Shown: positions 25,996 through 34,830 of the stretch, in pieces
How the letters are laid out: every line of letters begins with the position of its first letter
Position numbering within the stretch: the stretch's first letter is position 1
NCBI GenBank assembly: GCA_910577235.1
Contig: CAJTMX010000001.1
Coordinates: 161,783 to 225,782, forward strand
Length of the DNA stretch: 64,000 nt
DNA from: an uncultured Acetatifactor sp.
GTDB lineage: Bacteria > Bacillota > Clostridia > Lachnospirales > Lachnospiraceae
Direction: 5' to 3'
The notes under the pieces: model-generated
What the model was told of the DNA's origin: nothing
Databases searched by the model: none
The model's input: the letters and a program-made list of their open reading frames with translations, nothing else
Made by a program: the position numbers and the translations under genes

Positions 25996-26506
25996 ATGAG
26001 TATCTTGGAAGTGAGAGAAGTGAAGAAAATCTATACCACACGCTTGGGCGGCAACCGGGTGGAGGCACTCAAAAACGTGTCTTTCAGTGTGGAACAGGGA
26101 GAATATGTGGCGATCATGGGTGAGTCGGGCTCCGGCAAGACCACTCTGCTCAATATACTGGCGGCGCTGGATAAGCCCACCGGAGGCAGTGTGATTCTGG
26201 GAGGTCAGGAGCTGGGGCGGATCAAGGAGTCCGCTGTGGCAGCATTCCGGCGGGATAATTTGGGGTTTGTATTTCAGGATTTCAACCTGTTGGACACCTT
26301 CACTCTGGAGGATAACATCTATCTGCCGCTGGTGCTGGCGGGTAGACGCTATGACGAGATGCATGCGCGGATACAGCCCATTGCACAGGAGCTGGGAATC
26401 ACGGAATTGCTGAAAAAATATCCCTATGAGGTTTCCGGCGGCCAGAAACAGCGGGCAGCGGTGGCGAGAGCGCTGATCACCGGCCCCAAGCTGGTGCTGG
26501 CGGACG
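25996..26506 (+). pseudogene. bceA: ABC transporter ATPase (BceA-like), cut by the ICE at its Walker B motif
   Basis: The frame starts normally and shows Walker A GESGSGKTTL near residue 38, a Q-loop in FVFQDFNLLD, and the signature VSGGQKQR near residue 143. It then reaches LVLAD, where the next residues should be E-P-T-G-A-L-D, but instead reads VKWSMVL and foreign sequence to a stop at 26595. The break lies after base 26506, inside the codon following the Walker B aspartate. The protein lacks the catalytic glutamate, D-loop and H-loop. The partner permease bceB is not in the window and should lie beyond the far end of the ICE. Confidence 0.88.
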
Positions 26507-26540
26507 TAAAATGGAGTATGGTTTTAATTGTGTATTGTGT

Positions 26541-26603
26541 GCATAGCGTTCAGAAAAAGAGGAAAAAGGGAACGCTATACACAAACAGAACCTAAATTTG
26601 TGT
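26541..26603. repeat. Nested inverted repeats near the ICE left end
   Basis: ATAGCGTT (26543-26550) pairs with AACGCTAT (26571-26578), and ACACAAA (26579-26585) pairs with TTTGTGT (26597-26603). They lie within 100 bases of the junction and may be integrase or excisionase arm sites, or leader hairpins. The gap 26507-26782 has no other recognisable content. Confidence 0.4.
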
Positions 26604-26782
26604 ATAACGTCATCAACATATAAGATAACAGAAGCAGGTGGAAGGGCATATCCCTGAAGCCGTTTTTTATTGCCTAAATTAGACAAAGTGGTGCAGGATG
26701 TTTGTGAACTATTCCGGATAGCTTTTTTCGGTGGAGATGGTATAGTGTTGTCCTGAAAAAGAGCAAGGGAGGCTTAAGCAGT

Positions 26783-27001
26783 ATGGCACAGCAGGAAAGG
26801 ATGCCCGGTGCGGCAAGAGAGAAACGCAACTGCTGGAGGCGGGGAAACGGCTCCTACAGTTACCGAGGGGAACTGAAACGGGGGATTGCGCTGAACAAGA
26901 AATACCTGAACCGGAAAGTACGCCGCAGCGCAGACACCGTCCCCAGGGGGAAAGGCTACCGGAAAATATGCCGGACAGTCAATATGGTGAATTTTACTTA
27001 A
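26783..27001 (+). CDS. Small basic ICE protein
   Basis: A 72-residue, highly basic protein (ALNKKYLNRKVRRSADTVPR, ending GYRKICRTVNMVNFT). GGGAGG lies ten bases before the ATG and a strong terminator follows directly, so it is a single-gene unit at the element's left edge. I recall similar leftmost proteins in related clostridial ICEs. A DNA-binding or recombination-accessory role would fit charge and place, but nothing proves it. Confidence 0.6.
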   Translation: MAQQERMPGAAREKRNCWRRGNGSYSYRGELKRGIALNKKYLNRKVRRSADTVPRGKGYRKICRTVNMVNFT

Positions 27002-27007
27002 AGCATA

Positions 27008-27044
27008 GCCATGCACTTTCGCTTAAAGGGTGCATGGCCTTTTT
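27008..27044 (+). terminator. Rho-independent terminator
   Basis: GCCATGCAC (27008-27016) pairs perfectly with GTGCATGGC (27030-27038), followed by CTTTTT. It isolates the first ICE gene from the long operon. Confidence 0.8.
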
Positions 27045-27104
27045 GTTGGAAAAAGCCGCGGAGCAGGCTAAGGCTGCATGATCTTGAGGATTGGAGGGAT
27101 GGGC

Positions 27105-27575
27105 ATGGATGAGGAAAGCATCCGCCAGGACAGGGAACTGGCAAGGGCGGCGATCAAAGGACTGACTTCTTATGCAGAGCAGATCGCGCATCAGGGGAAG
27201 GATGAAGAAATAGGGCAGGTAAGGAGCCTGGTTGACGCATTGAGCCTGTATTGGGGAGTGGATGGAAAGAAAGACTGGACGGGGGAATTTGATCACAAAG
27301 TCCGGCAGGCCAGGCAGAAAAGGGACACGCTGCGGCAATGCTCCGGCATAACCCGGATCAAGGCAGTCATGGGGCTGTGCCGGTATGCGGAGGAAATGGC
27401 CGAGGCCCAGGGCATGGAGGAAATAGGGAGAATCCAGGAGATCCCGGATGTCATCAGGCGCATGGGGGAGGCTTTGGAAATGTGCCAGGGCGACATTGAA
27501 AATGCCTGCCGCAAAATCGAAGATATCGCAGAAACACTCAAGGCATCACCGCAGGCTATGGGAATGCAGCTTTAA
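27105..27575 (+). CDS. Hypothetical helical ICE protein
   Basis: A 156-residue all-helical protein. ATG 27105 is preferred because GGAGGG is then six bases upstream. Two similar segments can be seen (AAIKGLTSYAEQIAHQGKDE and KAVMGLCRYAEEMAEAQGME), so it is probably an internal duplication of a ~70-residue unit. No family is recognised. It opens the long plus-strand ICE gene series. Confidence 0.6.
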   Translation: MDEESIRQDRELARAAIKGLTSYAEQIAHQGKDEEIGQVRSLVDALSLYWGVDGKKDWTGEFDHKVRQARQKRDTLRQCSGITRIKAVMGLCRYAEEMAEAQGMEEIGRIQEIPDVIRRMGEALEMCQGDIENACRKIEDIAETLKASPQAMGMQL

Positions 27576-27621
27576 AGGCATCCAAAAGCCGGCGCGGGCT
27601 GCATGCAACAGGGAGGTACGG

Positions 27622-28776
27622 ATGGCAAAGTTTGTGGATAAGCAAAACCTGCTACAGTATAAATATTTTAACAACCTGGTCGGAAATTATGACATTGTCA
27701 GGGAGATCGTCAGCAATTATATGGCGGGGGAACAGCAGCTGTCAAACCGCACTGCACAAAGCAACCCCAGAGAGTACCGCGAGAGCCTGCGGATGCTGAA
27801 CAAGGCCAAACAGGATCTGCCGGCAGCCCTCTATTCCAGGAAGGAAGACCAGGAACGATGCCATAAGGAAATCTTTTACGGCAGCACGAAACAGGCAAGA
27901 CAGAATGCCAACAGATATATTGATATACTGCTTTGCATCAGCTTTTTTCAGGGGGCGCAGATAAGGCGGAGCGTGGAAGCCAGTCCGGGGATGCTGGAGG
28001 GACTTTCGGATAGAGAGAAAAGACAAAAATTTGAGTTTAAAAGGGAGGATGGGAAATACTATTCTTCCTTTTTTAGCGTGCCCAAGCTGGTGCTTGTTAA
28101 CAGGGACCTGTTTGCACAGCACCTGGAGCGGGATGCGGCGGAGGAAGATCTGGAGCGTTTGGAATCCATGATGCCCAGGGATGTACACTATATCCTGAAT
28201 GTCCAGCATGAGGCGCAGAGTGAATCCGCCTACCTGATCGCCAGGGAAGAAAGCCTTTATATACAGCGGCTGGGCAGATATAAGCTGACCCCGAAGATAC
28301 AGCTGCGCTGTGGGGGAATGGAAGATCCTGAAATCCTGTCGGTCGCATTATGCCTCACAGACTACCTGCTGGAGATGAAAAGCATTGCGGCACAGCAGGC
28401 AGACAGCCCCAGGGAGGCCGGGGCCGGTGATGCCGGACGGCGCCGGGTATCCAAATATGTAGACCAGAACAGCATCAAGATATTTGACATATCCCGGAGC
28501 AGCGGCAGGGAAGGCTATGAACTGGAAGTGGACTATTTCAAAAAGAAGCATGGGACAGTAGGGACCGCACGGAGGACCGGGTATGAAATGACGCCCCATA
28601 CCAGGCGGGGGCATTACAGGACATACAGCGATGGAAAGACCGTCTATGTCCATTCCTCTGTCATCCATAAAGAGAAATACGACGGCATCCAGTCAGCGCA
28701 CCGGATCAATGATGCAGGGGAAAACAGCATTGCGCAGGAAGATGCCGGCGGCCCCACGTTCACTATGGGGATGTAG
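27622..28776 (+). CDS. Conserved ICE protein of unknown function
   Basis: A 384-residue soluble protein; ATG 27622 follows GGGAGG. The N-terminal 250 residues are mixed helical (AKFVDKQNLLQYKYFNNLVG) without known motifs. The C-terminus HTRRGHYRTYSDGKTVYVHS, near residue 340, resembles a basic tail seen in several phage and plasmid proteins that handle nucleic acids. No catalytic residues stand out. Function unknown. Confidence 0.6.
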   Translation: MAKFVDKQNLLQYKYFNNLVGNYDIVREIVSNYMAGEQQLSNRTAQSNPREYRESLRMLNKAKQDLPAALYSRKEDQERCHKEIFYGSTKQARQNANRYIDILLCISFFQGAQIRRSVEASPGMLEGLSDREKRQKFEFKREDGKYYSSFFSVPKLVLVNRDLFAQHLERDAAEEDLERLESMMPRDVHYILNVQHEAQSESAYLIAREESLYIQRLGRYKLTPKIQLRCGGMEDPEILSVALCLTDYLLEMKSIAAQQADSPREAGAGDAGRRRVSKYVDQNSIKIFDISRSSGREGYELEVDYFKKKHGTVGTARRTGYEMTPHTRRGHYRTYSDGKTVYVHSSVIHKEKYDGIQSAHRINDAGENSIAQEDAGGPTFTMGM

Positions 28777-28795
28777 ATACATGGAGGGGATGGGA

Positions 28796-29260
28796 ATGGA
28801 TATCAGACAGAGGATCAACAGATTCAACACAGAGAACCGCCCTTTTTACATTGTGGACCATGACAGCGGCGAATACAGCTTATGCCTTGCCTTTTCCTTC
28901 CTTGACGGGGAATATAAGGAGTTTGGGCAGGATGCATTTAACCGTTATGCACTGGAGATCAATGAACCGGTGGTGGATGGGAGGGGGATGTTTACGCATG
29001 GAAGCGGATACGAATGGCAGGCTGTCTTTGAAAAAGCGTTTGAGGGCGACCCGAACAGCGGCAGGATACGGTATGACTGTGAGGCGGGCGGGTTCTTCTG
29101 CTATGCGGACAGCCTGCCTCTGCTGGAGGACTTTGGCACACGTTTCAGGGCTGTCTGTATGGATGGGGAAAAATTCGCAGAAATTGTCAGCGCGGCATTG
29201 AAAGAGGATGCAGGACAGCAGTGTATGCAGGAGGCTATGTGCATGGGCGGGATGAAATAA
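28796..29260 (+). CDS. Hypothetical ICE protein
   Basis: A 154-residue protein; ATG 28796 with GGAGGGG six bases before. Acidic alpha/beta composition (GEYSLCLAFSFLDGEYKEFG; FGTRFRAVCMDGEKFAEIVS). The second half looks like a small immunity-type or adaptor fold, but I do not recognise it. A strong terminator follows at 29294. Confidence 0.55.
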   Translation: MDIRQRINRFNTENRPFYIVDHDSGEYSLCLAFSFLDGEYKEFGQDAFNRYALEINEPVVDGRGMFTHGSGYEWQAVFEKAFEGDPNSGRIRYDCEAGGFFCYADSLPLLEDFGTRFRAVCMDGEKFAEIVSAALKEDAGQQCMQEAMCMGGMK

Positions 29261-29293
29261 AAAAATTGGCACCAGGCTGTTGCCGCAGGGAGC

Positions 29294-29334
29294 GGCCAGA
29301 TTTTCCGTTATGGCGGAGGTCTGGCCGTTTTTTG
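29294..29334 (+). terminator. Rho-independent terminator
   Basis: CGGCCAGA (29294-29301) pairs perfectly with TCTGGCCG (29321-29328), followed by six T. Confidence 0.8.
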
Positions 29335-29379
29335 ACGCCCTGCGGCGGCTGGATTAATAGATAGAAAGGATGGGAAGAC

Positions 29380-30066
29380 ATGGCATCTAAATTTATGAGT
29401 GACATACCGCTTGCAGGGATGGAGGCACAGATGCAGCAGGTTCCGGGATTTAAGCCGAGGAAGTGCGGGATGTCCGTCAGCAGGCTGGAACTGACGCAGG
29501 CACGGGGAGGCTGCAGCGGGAAGGCGGAAGGGCAGGGGAACTGCGGGCCGCCAGGCGGGAGCAGGCCCTGTGGCAGCCCTGGAGGCGGCTGTGGGCGCTT
29601 TTCCTGCCTCCTCGGACGTTTTACCGATGAAGTAGGGTTTGGCCCGTTTACAGACCGGGTGTCGCGCCTGGAGGGCAGCGCAGGGAGCGCGTTCTGGGAT
29701 GAGGGGCACAGGGAACGGTTCCAGATCCAGTGGAAGGCACAGGCGGACATCCCCGACAGGGATGCCATGTGTGCCGCCCTGTACCTGCTGACGGCAGACG
29801 GGATGCTGTGGGGGATGGCAGCCCAGGCGGTCCGGCCGGAGCTGATCGACTTTGCATCCGTCTGCATCAGGGGCATCGGACTGGACGGCTATGTGCTGTT
29901 CAATTCCGCAAAGGATCTGTATAAGGGGACCAACCGGCTGAGCCTGTCGGAGCTTACCGACCCGGAACTGGTCAGTGACGGGACGTTCCGGACGGTGATC
30001 ACGGCATTCCTGATCCGCAGGTATGGGGCGGAGGCATTGGAGGAAGAAAGGAGCAGCGGATGTTAA
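29380..30066 (+). CDS. DUF6075-like ICE protein
   Basis: A 228-residue protein. The N-terminal 90 residues are Gly/Cys-rich and look like a linker. From about residue 103 it fits DUF6075: FWDEGHRERFQIQWKAQ, then AALYLLTADGMLW and KGTNRLSLSELTD. The family is found in Firmicute elements and phages with no known role. Its stop overlaps the next start by seven bases. Confidence 0.6.
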   Translation: MASKFMSDIPLAGMEAQMQQVPGFKPRKCGMSVSRLELTQARGGCSGKAEGQGNCGPPGGSRPCGSPGGGCGRFSCLLGRFTDEVGFGPFTDRVSRLEGSAGSAFWDEGHRERFQIQWKAQADIPDRDAMCAALYLLTADGMLWGMAAQAVRPELIDFASVCIRGIGLDGYVLFNSAKDLYKGTNRLSLSELTDPELVSDGTFRTVITAFLIRRYGAEALEEERSSGC

Positions 30067-31703
30067 AGGTATATCTGAGCAATATCGCCACATCAGAAGG
30101 GCTGTGGCTGGCATTCCCCATGGGGAGCCAGGAAAGGCAGGAGGCCATGAAGTTCGGCGCAGGGGGTACAAATGAGATCGGTGCGGCCACAAGCCCGCTG
30201 GAGGGGTTAAAGACGCATCTGGAGGGGATGACGCTGCAGCCCGGACAGGGCATACGGGAACTGGAGTTTTTAGACCGGCATACGGACTGCATGACGGAAA
30301 GGGAAAAGGGCATATTCCAGGCGGCGCTGGAGATCGAGAAGCCGCGCAGTGTAATGGAGATCGTAAACCTGTCCTGCAACCTGGATAAGTTTGCGCTTTA
30401 TGAAGGCGTTTCCAGCCATGAGGAACTTGGGAGGCGTGTGCTGGGAAACGAGGAAATGCCAGAGAAGGTTGCCCTTTACCTGGATTATGGGGCAGCCGGT
30501 GAAAAGTACGCAGGCAGCCATGCCGGGTGCTTTATGAACCTTGGGTATGTGGTGCGGACGGGGGAAGCCCTGGAGCCGCTCTATGACGGCAAATTTCTGC
30601 CGCAGCCCGGATATGATAAGTCCTGCGTCATCCAGGCTTGGCTGTATTCCCCCTATTATGCCGCAGGACATTACCGGAATTACCCTGTTTCCCTTCCCGC
30701 CTCAGATGACAGGCTTGCGCTGGCAGAGGAAAAGCTGGGCTGGAGAAAGCTGGATGAGCATGAGGTGGCATATATCAGCTGCCCTGTTTCAGAACTGGAA
30801 TCCTGCCTGCCGTTTTCCAGGGATATCATGGAGATGAACGCATTTGCAGGGCTGCTGGCGGAAAGGAACATCCTGGGGGATGCAGGGACAAAGGAAAAGC
30901 TGTTTGCGGCGCTGGAGGCGGAGGCACCTGAAAATATGGCGGAGGCCATGGAGATTGCCGCAGGGCTGGATCGGTACACCATGCTGCCGGAAGAAGTAAA
31001 GACAGCAGAGGATTATGCGGTTTACTATATGAAGGCCGAGCAGATGGATATAGATATAGACGCAGACCTCCAGCTGTTCATTGATTATAAAGCCTATGGG
31101 GAATTCCGGATGAGAAGGGACGGGGTGGTGCAGACGGAGCATGGGCTGGTGAGGCGGGAGGACATCCCGATGGCGCAGCCTACGGAGGAACTGGAGGAAT
31201 TCAGGCTGTTCAGCCCTTTGAGCGGACTCCTGTACCCCTATGATGAGGATTATGGCGGCATCTCGGACCAGCCCATGGAAATTGGCCCTGGGGATCTGTG
31301 CCAGTATGAGGACAAGATACTGGAAAGGATCGGGCAGGAACACCTGGAGGAAGAAGGGGAAAGAGGGCTTGCCGTCTACCTCGGCAACCGCCTGCTGAAG
31401 CGGAAAGTATTCAGCATGAACCCCACCGTGGAGATATGGAACGGGGAACTGTGGGGCGTTCTGGAGGTAAAAAGCCATGGCACCCTGTCACCCCAGGAGA
31501 TGTCCGGGCTGATGGAGGAATGGCTGGGACAGGAATCCGATGGCTGGGGGGAAGGCTTCGAGCAGCGGGAGATCAAGACAGAAGAAGGGGAGCTCTGCGT
31601 CAGCTTCTGGCATTCCGGCGATGATTTCTTTATCAAGACGGAGCAGGAACTCAAGCAGTGGCAGACACAGGACTTCGGGATGAAGATGGGAGGGAACGGA
31701 TGA
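30060..31703 (+). CDS. ArdA-like antirestriction protein, long multidomain form
   Basis: A 547-residue acidic protein. Residues ~1-200 read as an ArdA-type unit: MLKVYLSNIATSEG, then FLDRHTDCMTEREKGIFQAA and NLSCNLDKFALYEGVSSHEE. A second such unit follows (residues ~200-370, with AAGLDRYTMLPEEVKTAEDY). The C-terminal ~120 residues form another domain with NPTVEIWNGELWGV and SDGWGEGFEQREIKTEEGEL. ArdA mimics B-form DNA and blocks type I restriction enzymes during entry into a recipient. The strong acidity fits. Overlaps both neighbours by a few bases. Confidence 0.65.
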   Translation: MLKVYLSNIATSEGLWLAFPMGSQERQEAMKFGAGGTNEIGAATSPLEGLKTHLEGMTLQPGQGIRELEFLDRHTDCMTEREKGIFQAALEIEKPRSVMEIVNLSCNLDKFALYEGVSSHEELGRRVLGNEEMPEKVALYLDYGAAGEKYAGSHAGCFMNLGYVVRTGEALEPLYDGKFLPQPGYDKSCVIQAWLYSPYYAAGHYRNYPVSLPASDDRLALAEEKLGWRKLDEHEVAYISCPVSELESCLPFSRDIMEMNAFAGLLAERNILGDAGTKEKLFAALEAEAPENMAEAMEIAAGLDRYTMLPEEVKTAEDYAVYYMKAEQMDIDIDADLQLFIDYKAYGEFRMRRDGVVQTEHGLVRREDIPMAQPTEELEEFRLFSPLSGLLYPYDEDYGGISDQPMEIGPGDLCQYEDKILERIGQEHLEEEGERGLAVYLGNRLLKRKVFSMNPTVEIWNGELWGVLEVKSHGTLSPQEMSGLMEEWLGQESDGWGEGFEQREIKTEEGELCVSFWHSGDDFFIKTEQELKQWQTQDFGMKMGGNG

Positions 31704-32932
31704 TGCGGATACAGGCCAACATCTATGCAGACTGCCATGAGAAACTGCGGGGATACCAGGGGGCGATGCTGGAGCTGCCTGCCACCCCCTATGAGATCAG
31801 TGACGCCCTCCAGCGCGCCCGTGTGCCGGAGGGCGGCGGGTATACGCTGGAAAGCACCGGCGACTGGCCGGACTTCCTCTGGACTGCCCTGTCCAATGTC
31901 AGCCCCCTCTCAGGGGAAAATGCCCTGGAGGAACTGAACCTGCTGGCGGATGCCGTAAGCCGCATGGATGAGATACAGACCGGGACTTTTGAAGGGGCCG
32001 TACAGCTGCACCTGGAGGAAACAGGGAAGAACCCCACTTTAAAAGAATTAATCAACATTTCCGCCTGCCTGGATGATTATGAATTCCATCCCGGCGTGAC
32101 CAATGACTTAAGCCTTGGGAGGGCCTGCATGGAGGGCGGCATGCTTGACCTGGTGGAGAGCCTTCCGGATGAGGTGGCTGCGCTGCTTGACCCCGCAAAG
32201 GTTGGGAAAGCGCTGCGGCACAGTGACCACGGGGCATTTGCCTCCAGGGGGTATGTGTACCGGGGAGTTTCTGCCGCCCGCCAGGATTTCTATGACGGGG
32301 AACACCCGCCTGCCTGCGGGGAACACCACAAGGGCCTGCTCTCCCTGCGGATAGAAAAGCTGGATGCCCCTGACGCGGACAGCGGCGTATGGCTGGAACT
32401 GCCGGCGGACGAAAAAGCCCTAGGGTGGGCACTCCTGTCTGTCGGTGAGAAAACCTTTGATACCTGCCGGATCGCAGAGGCAAAGAGCATCATCCCGGCA
32501 TTTCAGTACCAGCTGGCAGGGGACGAGGACATCGGGAAGCTGAACAAGCTGGCAAAGCGCCTGCAAAAACTGCAGCAGGAGATGCCGGGGGATCTGATGC
32601 TTATGAAATACAAGGCCGTGCTGGAGCTGGAACAGTATTCTGACCTGGATATGGCGCTGGACATTGCCGCAAACCTGGGCTGTTACGATTTCAGCCCGGA
32701 TGTCCTGTCGCCGGACGCATACGGGGAGTATGTCCTGCAGAGCGCCGGCATTGACACAGGCGATCCTGCCTTTTCCTGTTTTGATTTCCGTGGGTACGGG
32801 GAGCGGCTGCTTGAAGGGGCAGGCTATGTGTTTACACCCTATGGAGCCGTCACCCGAGGCGGGCAGGAGTGTGTGCATGAGTACACAGAACAGGAGCAGG
32901 AGTCTGGGCAGGGCATGGCGATGGAACAATAG
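31700..32932 (+). CDS. ArdA-like antirestriction protein, second copy
   Basis: A 410-residue acidic protein coupled to the upstream gene by a four-base overlap. ArdA-type segments occur twice: LKELINISACLDDYEFHPGV near residue 115 and LDMALDIAANLGCYDFSPDV near residue 317. The first ~80 residues resemble the family's N-terminal domain (RIQANIYADCHEKLRGYQGA). It is a diverged paralogue of the protein before it. Two multi-unit ArdA proteins in a row suggest broad protection against restriction on transfer. Confidence 0.6.
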   Translation: MMRIQANIYADCHEKLRGYQGAMLELPATPYEISDALQRARVPEGGGYTLESTGDWPDFLWTALSNVSPLSGENALEELNLLADAVSRMDEIQTGTFEGAVQLHLEETGKNPTLKELINISACLDDYEFHPGVTNDLSLGRACMEGGMLDLVESLPDEVAALLDPAKVGKALRHSDHGAFASRGYVYRGVSAARQDFYDGEHPPACGEHHKGLLSLRIEKLDAPDADSGVWLELPADEKALGWALLSVGEKTFDTCRIAEAKSIIPAFQYQLAGDEDIGKLNKLAKRLQKLQQEMPGDLMLMKYKAVLELEQYSDLDMALDIAANLGCYDFSPDVLSPDAYGEYVLQSAGIDTGDPAFSCFDFRGYGERLLEGAGYVFTPYGAVTRGGQECVHEYTEQEQESGQGMAMEQ

Positions 32933-32985
32933 CACGGCGGCCGCAGGAAAGGAGGTGGTGCGGCATAGACAGCTTTATCTCATGG

Positions 32986-33966
32986 GTGGGCGGGAAGAAA
33001 GCCCTCCGCAAGCTGATTTATACAATGTTCCCCGTAAATTTCGACCGCTATATCGAGGTGTTCGGCGGTGGCGGCTGGGTGCTCTTTGGCAGGCCGCCCG
33101 ACTGCAGGTGTATGGAGGTCTATAACGACTATAACTCCAACCTTGCCAACCTGTTCACCTGCGTGAAGGAGAGGACATGGGCGTTCCTGAAGGAACTCGG
33201 CTTCCTGCCGGTGAATGGAAGGGATGAGTTTGCCGTCATCCGCAGGTTCCTGGACAAGCAGGAGTTTGACGCCCCGTTCCTTGCGGAGGAACTCAAGCTG
33301 GCGCAGGTATCCCTGCCGGAGCCTGACTTCGAGGAAATCCGGGCAATCCTGATGGAGAACGCGGAAGTGACGGACGTGAAGCGGGCCGCGGCATTCTTCA
33401 AGCTGATCCGCTACAGCTACGGGAGCGGCTGCACATCCTATGGCTGCAAGAACTTTGACGTGCGCAAATGCTTTGACACCATCTGGCAGGCATCCCGCAG
33501 GCTTGCCGACACGGTGGTGGAGAATAAGGACTTTGAGGCGCTGATCCGGCAGTATGACCGTGACAGCGCCTTTTTCTACTGTGACCCGCCCTATTATGAG
33601 ACGGAAGGGCATTATGCCGTGGTGTTCCGCAGGGAGGACCACGCAAGGCTGCGGGATGTCCTGGCCGGGTGCGGGGGGAAATGGATGGTCAGCTACAATG
33701 ACTGCGGCTTTATCCGGGACCTGTACGCAGGGTACACCATCACGGCGGTGACCCGTATCAACAACCTGGCACAGCGTTATGACGGCGGCTGTGAGTTCCC
33801 GGAGGTGCTGATCACCAACTATGACCCGAAGGAGCGGGAAAGGGCACAGCCCATGCAGATGAGCCTGTTCGGGATGTGCGGCAGCGATGGCGGGGAGGAC
33901 GGATACGAAATCACGGATGCCGCCAGGGAAAAGGAAGGAGGGACCTATGGGCAATGCGATCTATAA
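32986..33966 (+). CDS. D12-class N6-adenine DNA methyltransferase
   Basis: The catalytic motif DPPYYE is present (residue ~204, in FFYCDPPYY), and the AdoMet-binding FxGxG is IEVFGGGGWVLF near residue 22. Length fits Dam-like D12 enzymes, which methylate adenine in short DNA sites. The GTG at 32986 gives 326 residues but cuts off DSFISWVGG, the conserved N-terminal strand. That strand is open in frame upstream and starts at an ATA (32965) placed seven bases after GGAGGTGG. So the true start is either this ATA or a mutated ATG. Likely self-modification against restriction. Confidence 0.85.
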   Translation: MGGKKALRKLIYTMFPVNFDRYIEVFGGGGWVLFGRPPDCRCMEVYNDYNSNLANLFTCVKERTWAFLKELGFLPVNGRDEFAVIRRFLDKQEFDAPFLAEELKLAQVSLPEPDFEEIRAILMENAEVTDVKRAAAFFKLIRYSYGSGCTSYGCKNFDVRKCFDTIWQASRRLADTVVENKDFEALIRQYDRDSAFFYCDPPYYETEGHYAVVFRREDHARLRDVLAGCGGKWMVSYNDCGFIRDLYAGYTITAVTRINNLAQRYDGGCEFPEVLITNYDPKERERAQPMQMSLFGMCGSDGGEDGYEITDAAREKEGGTYGQCDL

Positions 33967-34225
33967 GCTGGTGGACGGCAAGGGAAGGGTGCTGATCCCC
34001 AAGGCGCTGCGGGAGGCGGCAAACCTGGAATACGGCGGCATCGTGGGGCTTGGGCTTGCGGACGGGAAAGTGACTGTCCGCAGGGTGGATGTGATAGAAC
34101 CGGGGGATCAGTCGCCGGAGGCGGTGGAGGCATATGTGCATGCGGCGTTAAAGACCATGCCGGACAGCACAAGGCTTCAGCTGCTTGCGGAACTGAGCGG
34201 GCTGCTGCAGAAAAAGGAGGCATAG
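33947..34225 (+). CDS. AbrB/SpoVT-domain DNA-binding protein
   Basis: A 92-residue protein overlapping the methyltransferase by 20 bases; ATG 33947 follows GGAGGG. The swapped-hairpin domain is visible in LVDGKGRVLIPKALREAANL, residues 9-28. The C-terminal helical tail (PDSTRLQLLAELSGLLQKK) may add dimer contacts. It probably represses element genes, perhaps this operon. Confidence 0.8.
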   Translation: MGNAIYKLVDGKGRVLIPKALREAANLEYGGIVGLGLADGKVTVRRVDVIEPGDQSPEAVEAYVHAALKTMPDSTRLQLLAELSGLLQKKEA

Positions 34226-34229
34226 CACC

Positions 34230-34790
34230 ATGCGCGAATATACAAAAAATGACTGCGGCCAGACCGGGTATGGTTTTTCCCTGAAAGGGAAGGTCGTGGT
34301 GTTATCCAAGGCGGCGCTGCCTCCGGAGCATCCGGGGCAGCTTTTCCTCTGCACAGGGGGGAACGGGGCAAACCCCATCCCCATGGGGCGGGGCGTGTTC
34401 CTTGTTTCCCTTTCAAACGGGGAAAGCTGCCGTTTCTGGCGGGAGGATGTGCTTGGCACGCTGAAGCCGGAACTGCTGCCGGATGGGGAAAAGCTGATGC
34501 TCTCCCAGATCCGGCCTCCGGGGGCAAAGGACATCAATAAAAATGAGCCGGAATATTCCGGGTACAGCTTCCTGCCGGACGGCCGCTACAGCGCGGGCGT
34601 ATGGCTGTGCAGCCCCCAGGAGGCGCTTGATTATGTGGAGATGCAGAAGCCCTACCAGCACCGGGTGCTGGTCTGTGACAGGGATGATTTCGCGGTGATG
34701 GAAGTCATAGACGGAAAACTTGTATATCCCGATGAACAGGCACTTGCCGGATTCCGGCAGGGGCAGGGCGGAGGGATGACCATGCAATAA
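34230..34790 (+). CDS. Hypothetical ICE protein
   Basis: A 186-residue soluble protein starting four bases after the AbrB stop. The segment LFLCTGGNGANPIPMGRGVF near residue 38 is a pattern I associate with small domains in large element-borne helicase/nuclease polyproteins. Here it stands alone with a C-terminal half (YQHRVLVCDRDDFAVMEVID) of its own. Function unknown. Confidence 0.55.
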   Translation: MREYTKNDCGQTGYGFSLKGKVVVLSKAALPPEHPGQLFLCTGGNGANPIPMGRGVFLVSLSNGESCRFWREDVLGTLKPELLPDGEKLMLSQIRPPGAKDINKNEPEYSGYSFLPDGRYSAGVWLCSPQEALDYVEMQKPYQHRVLVCDRDDFAVMEVIDGKLVYPDEQALAGFRQGQGGGMTMQ

Positions 34791-34830
34791 CACAGGCGGT
34801 GCCTGTATCATGCGGGAAGGAGGGAGAAAT

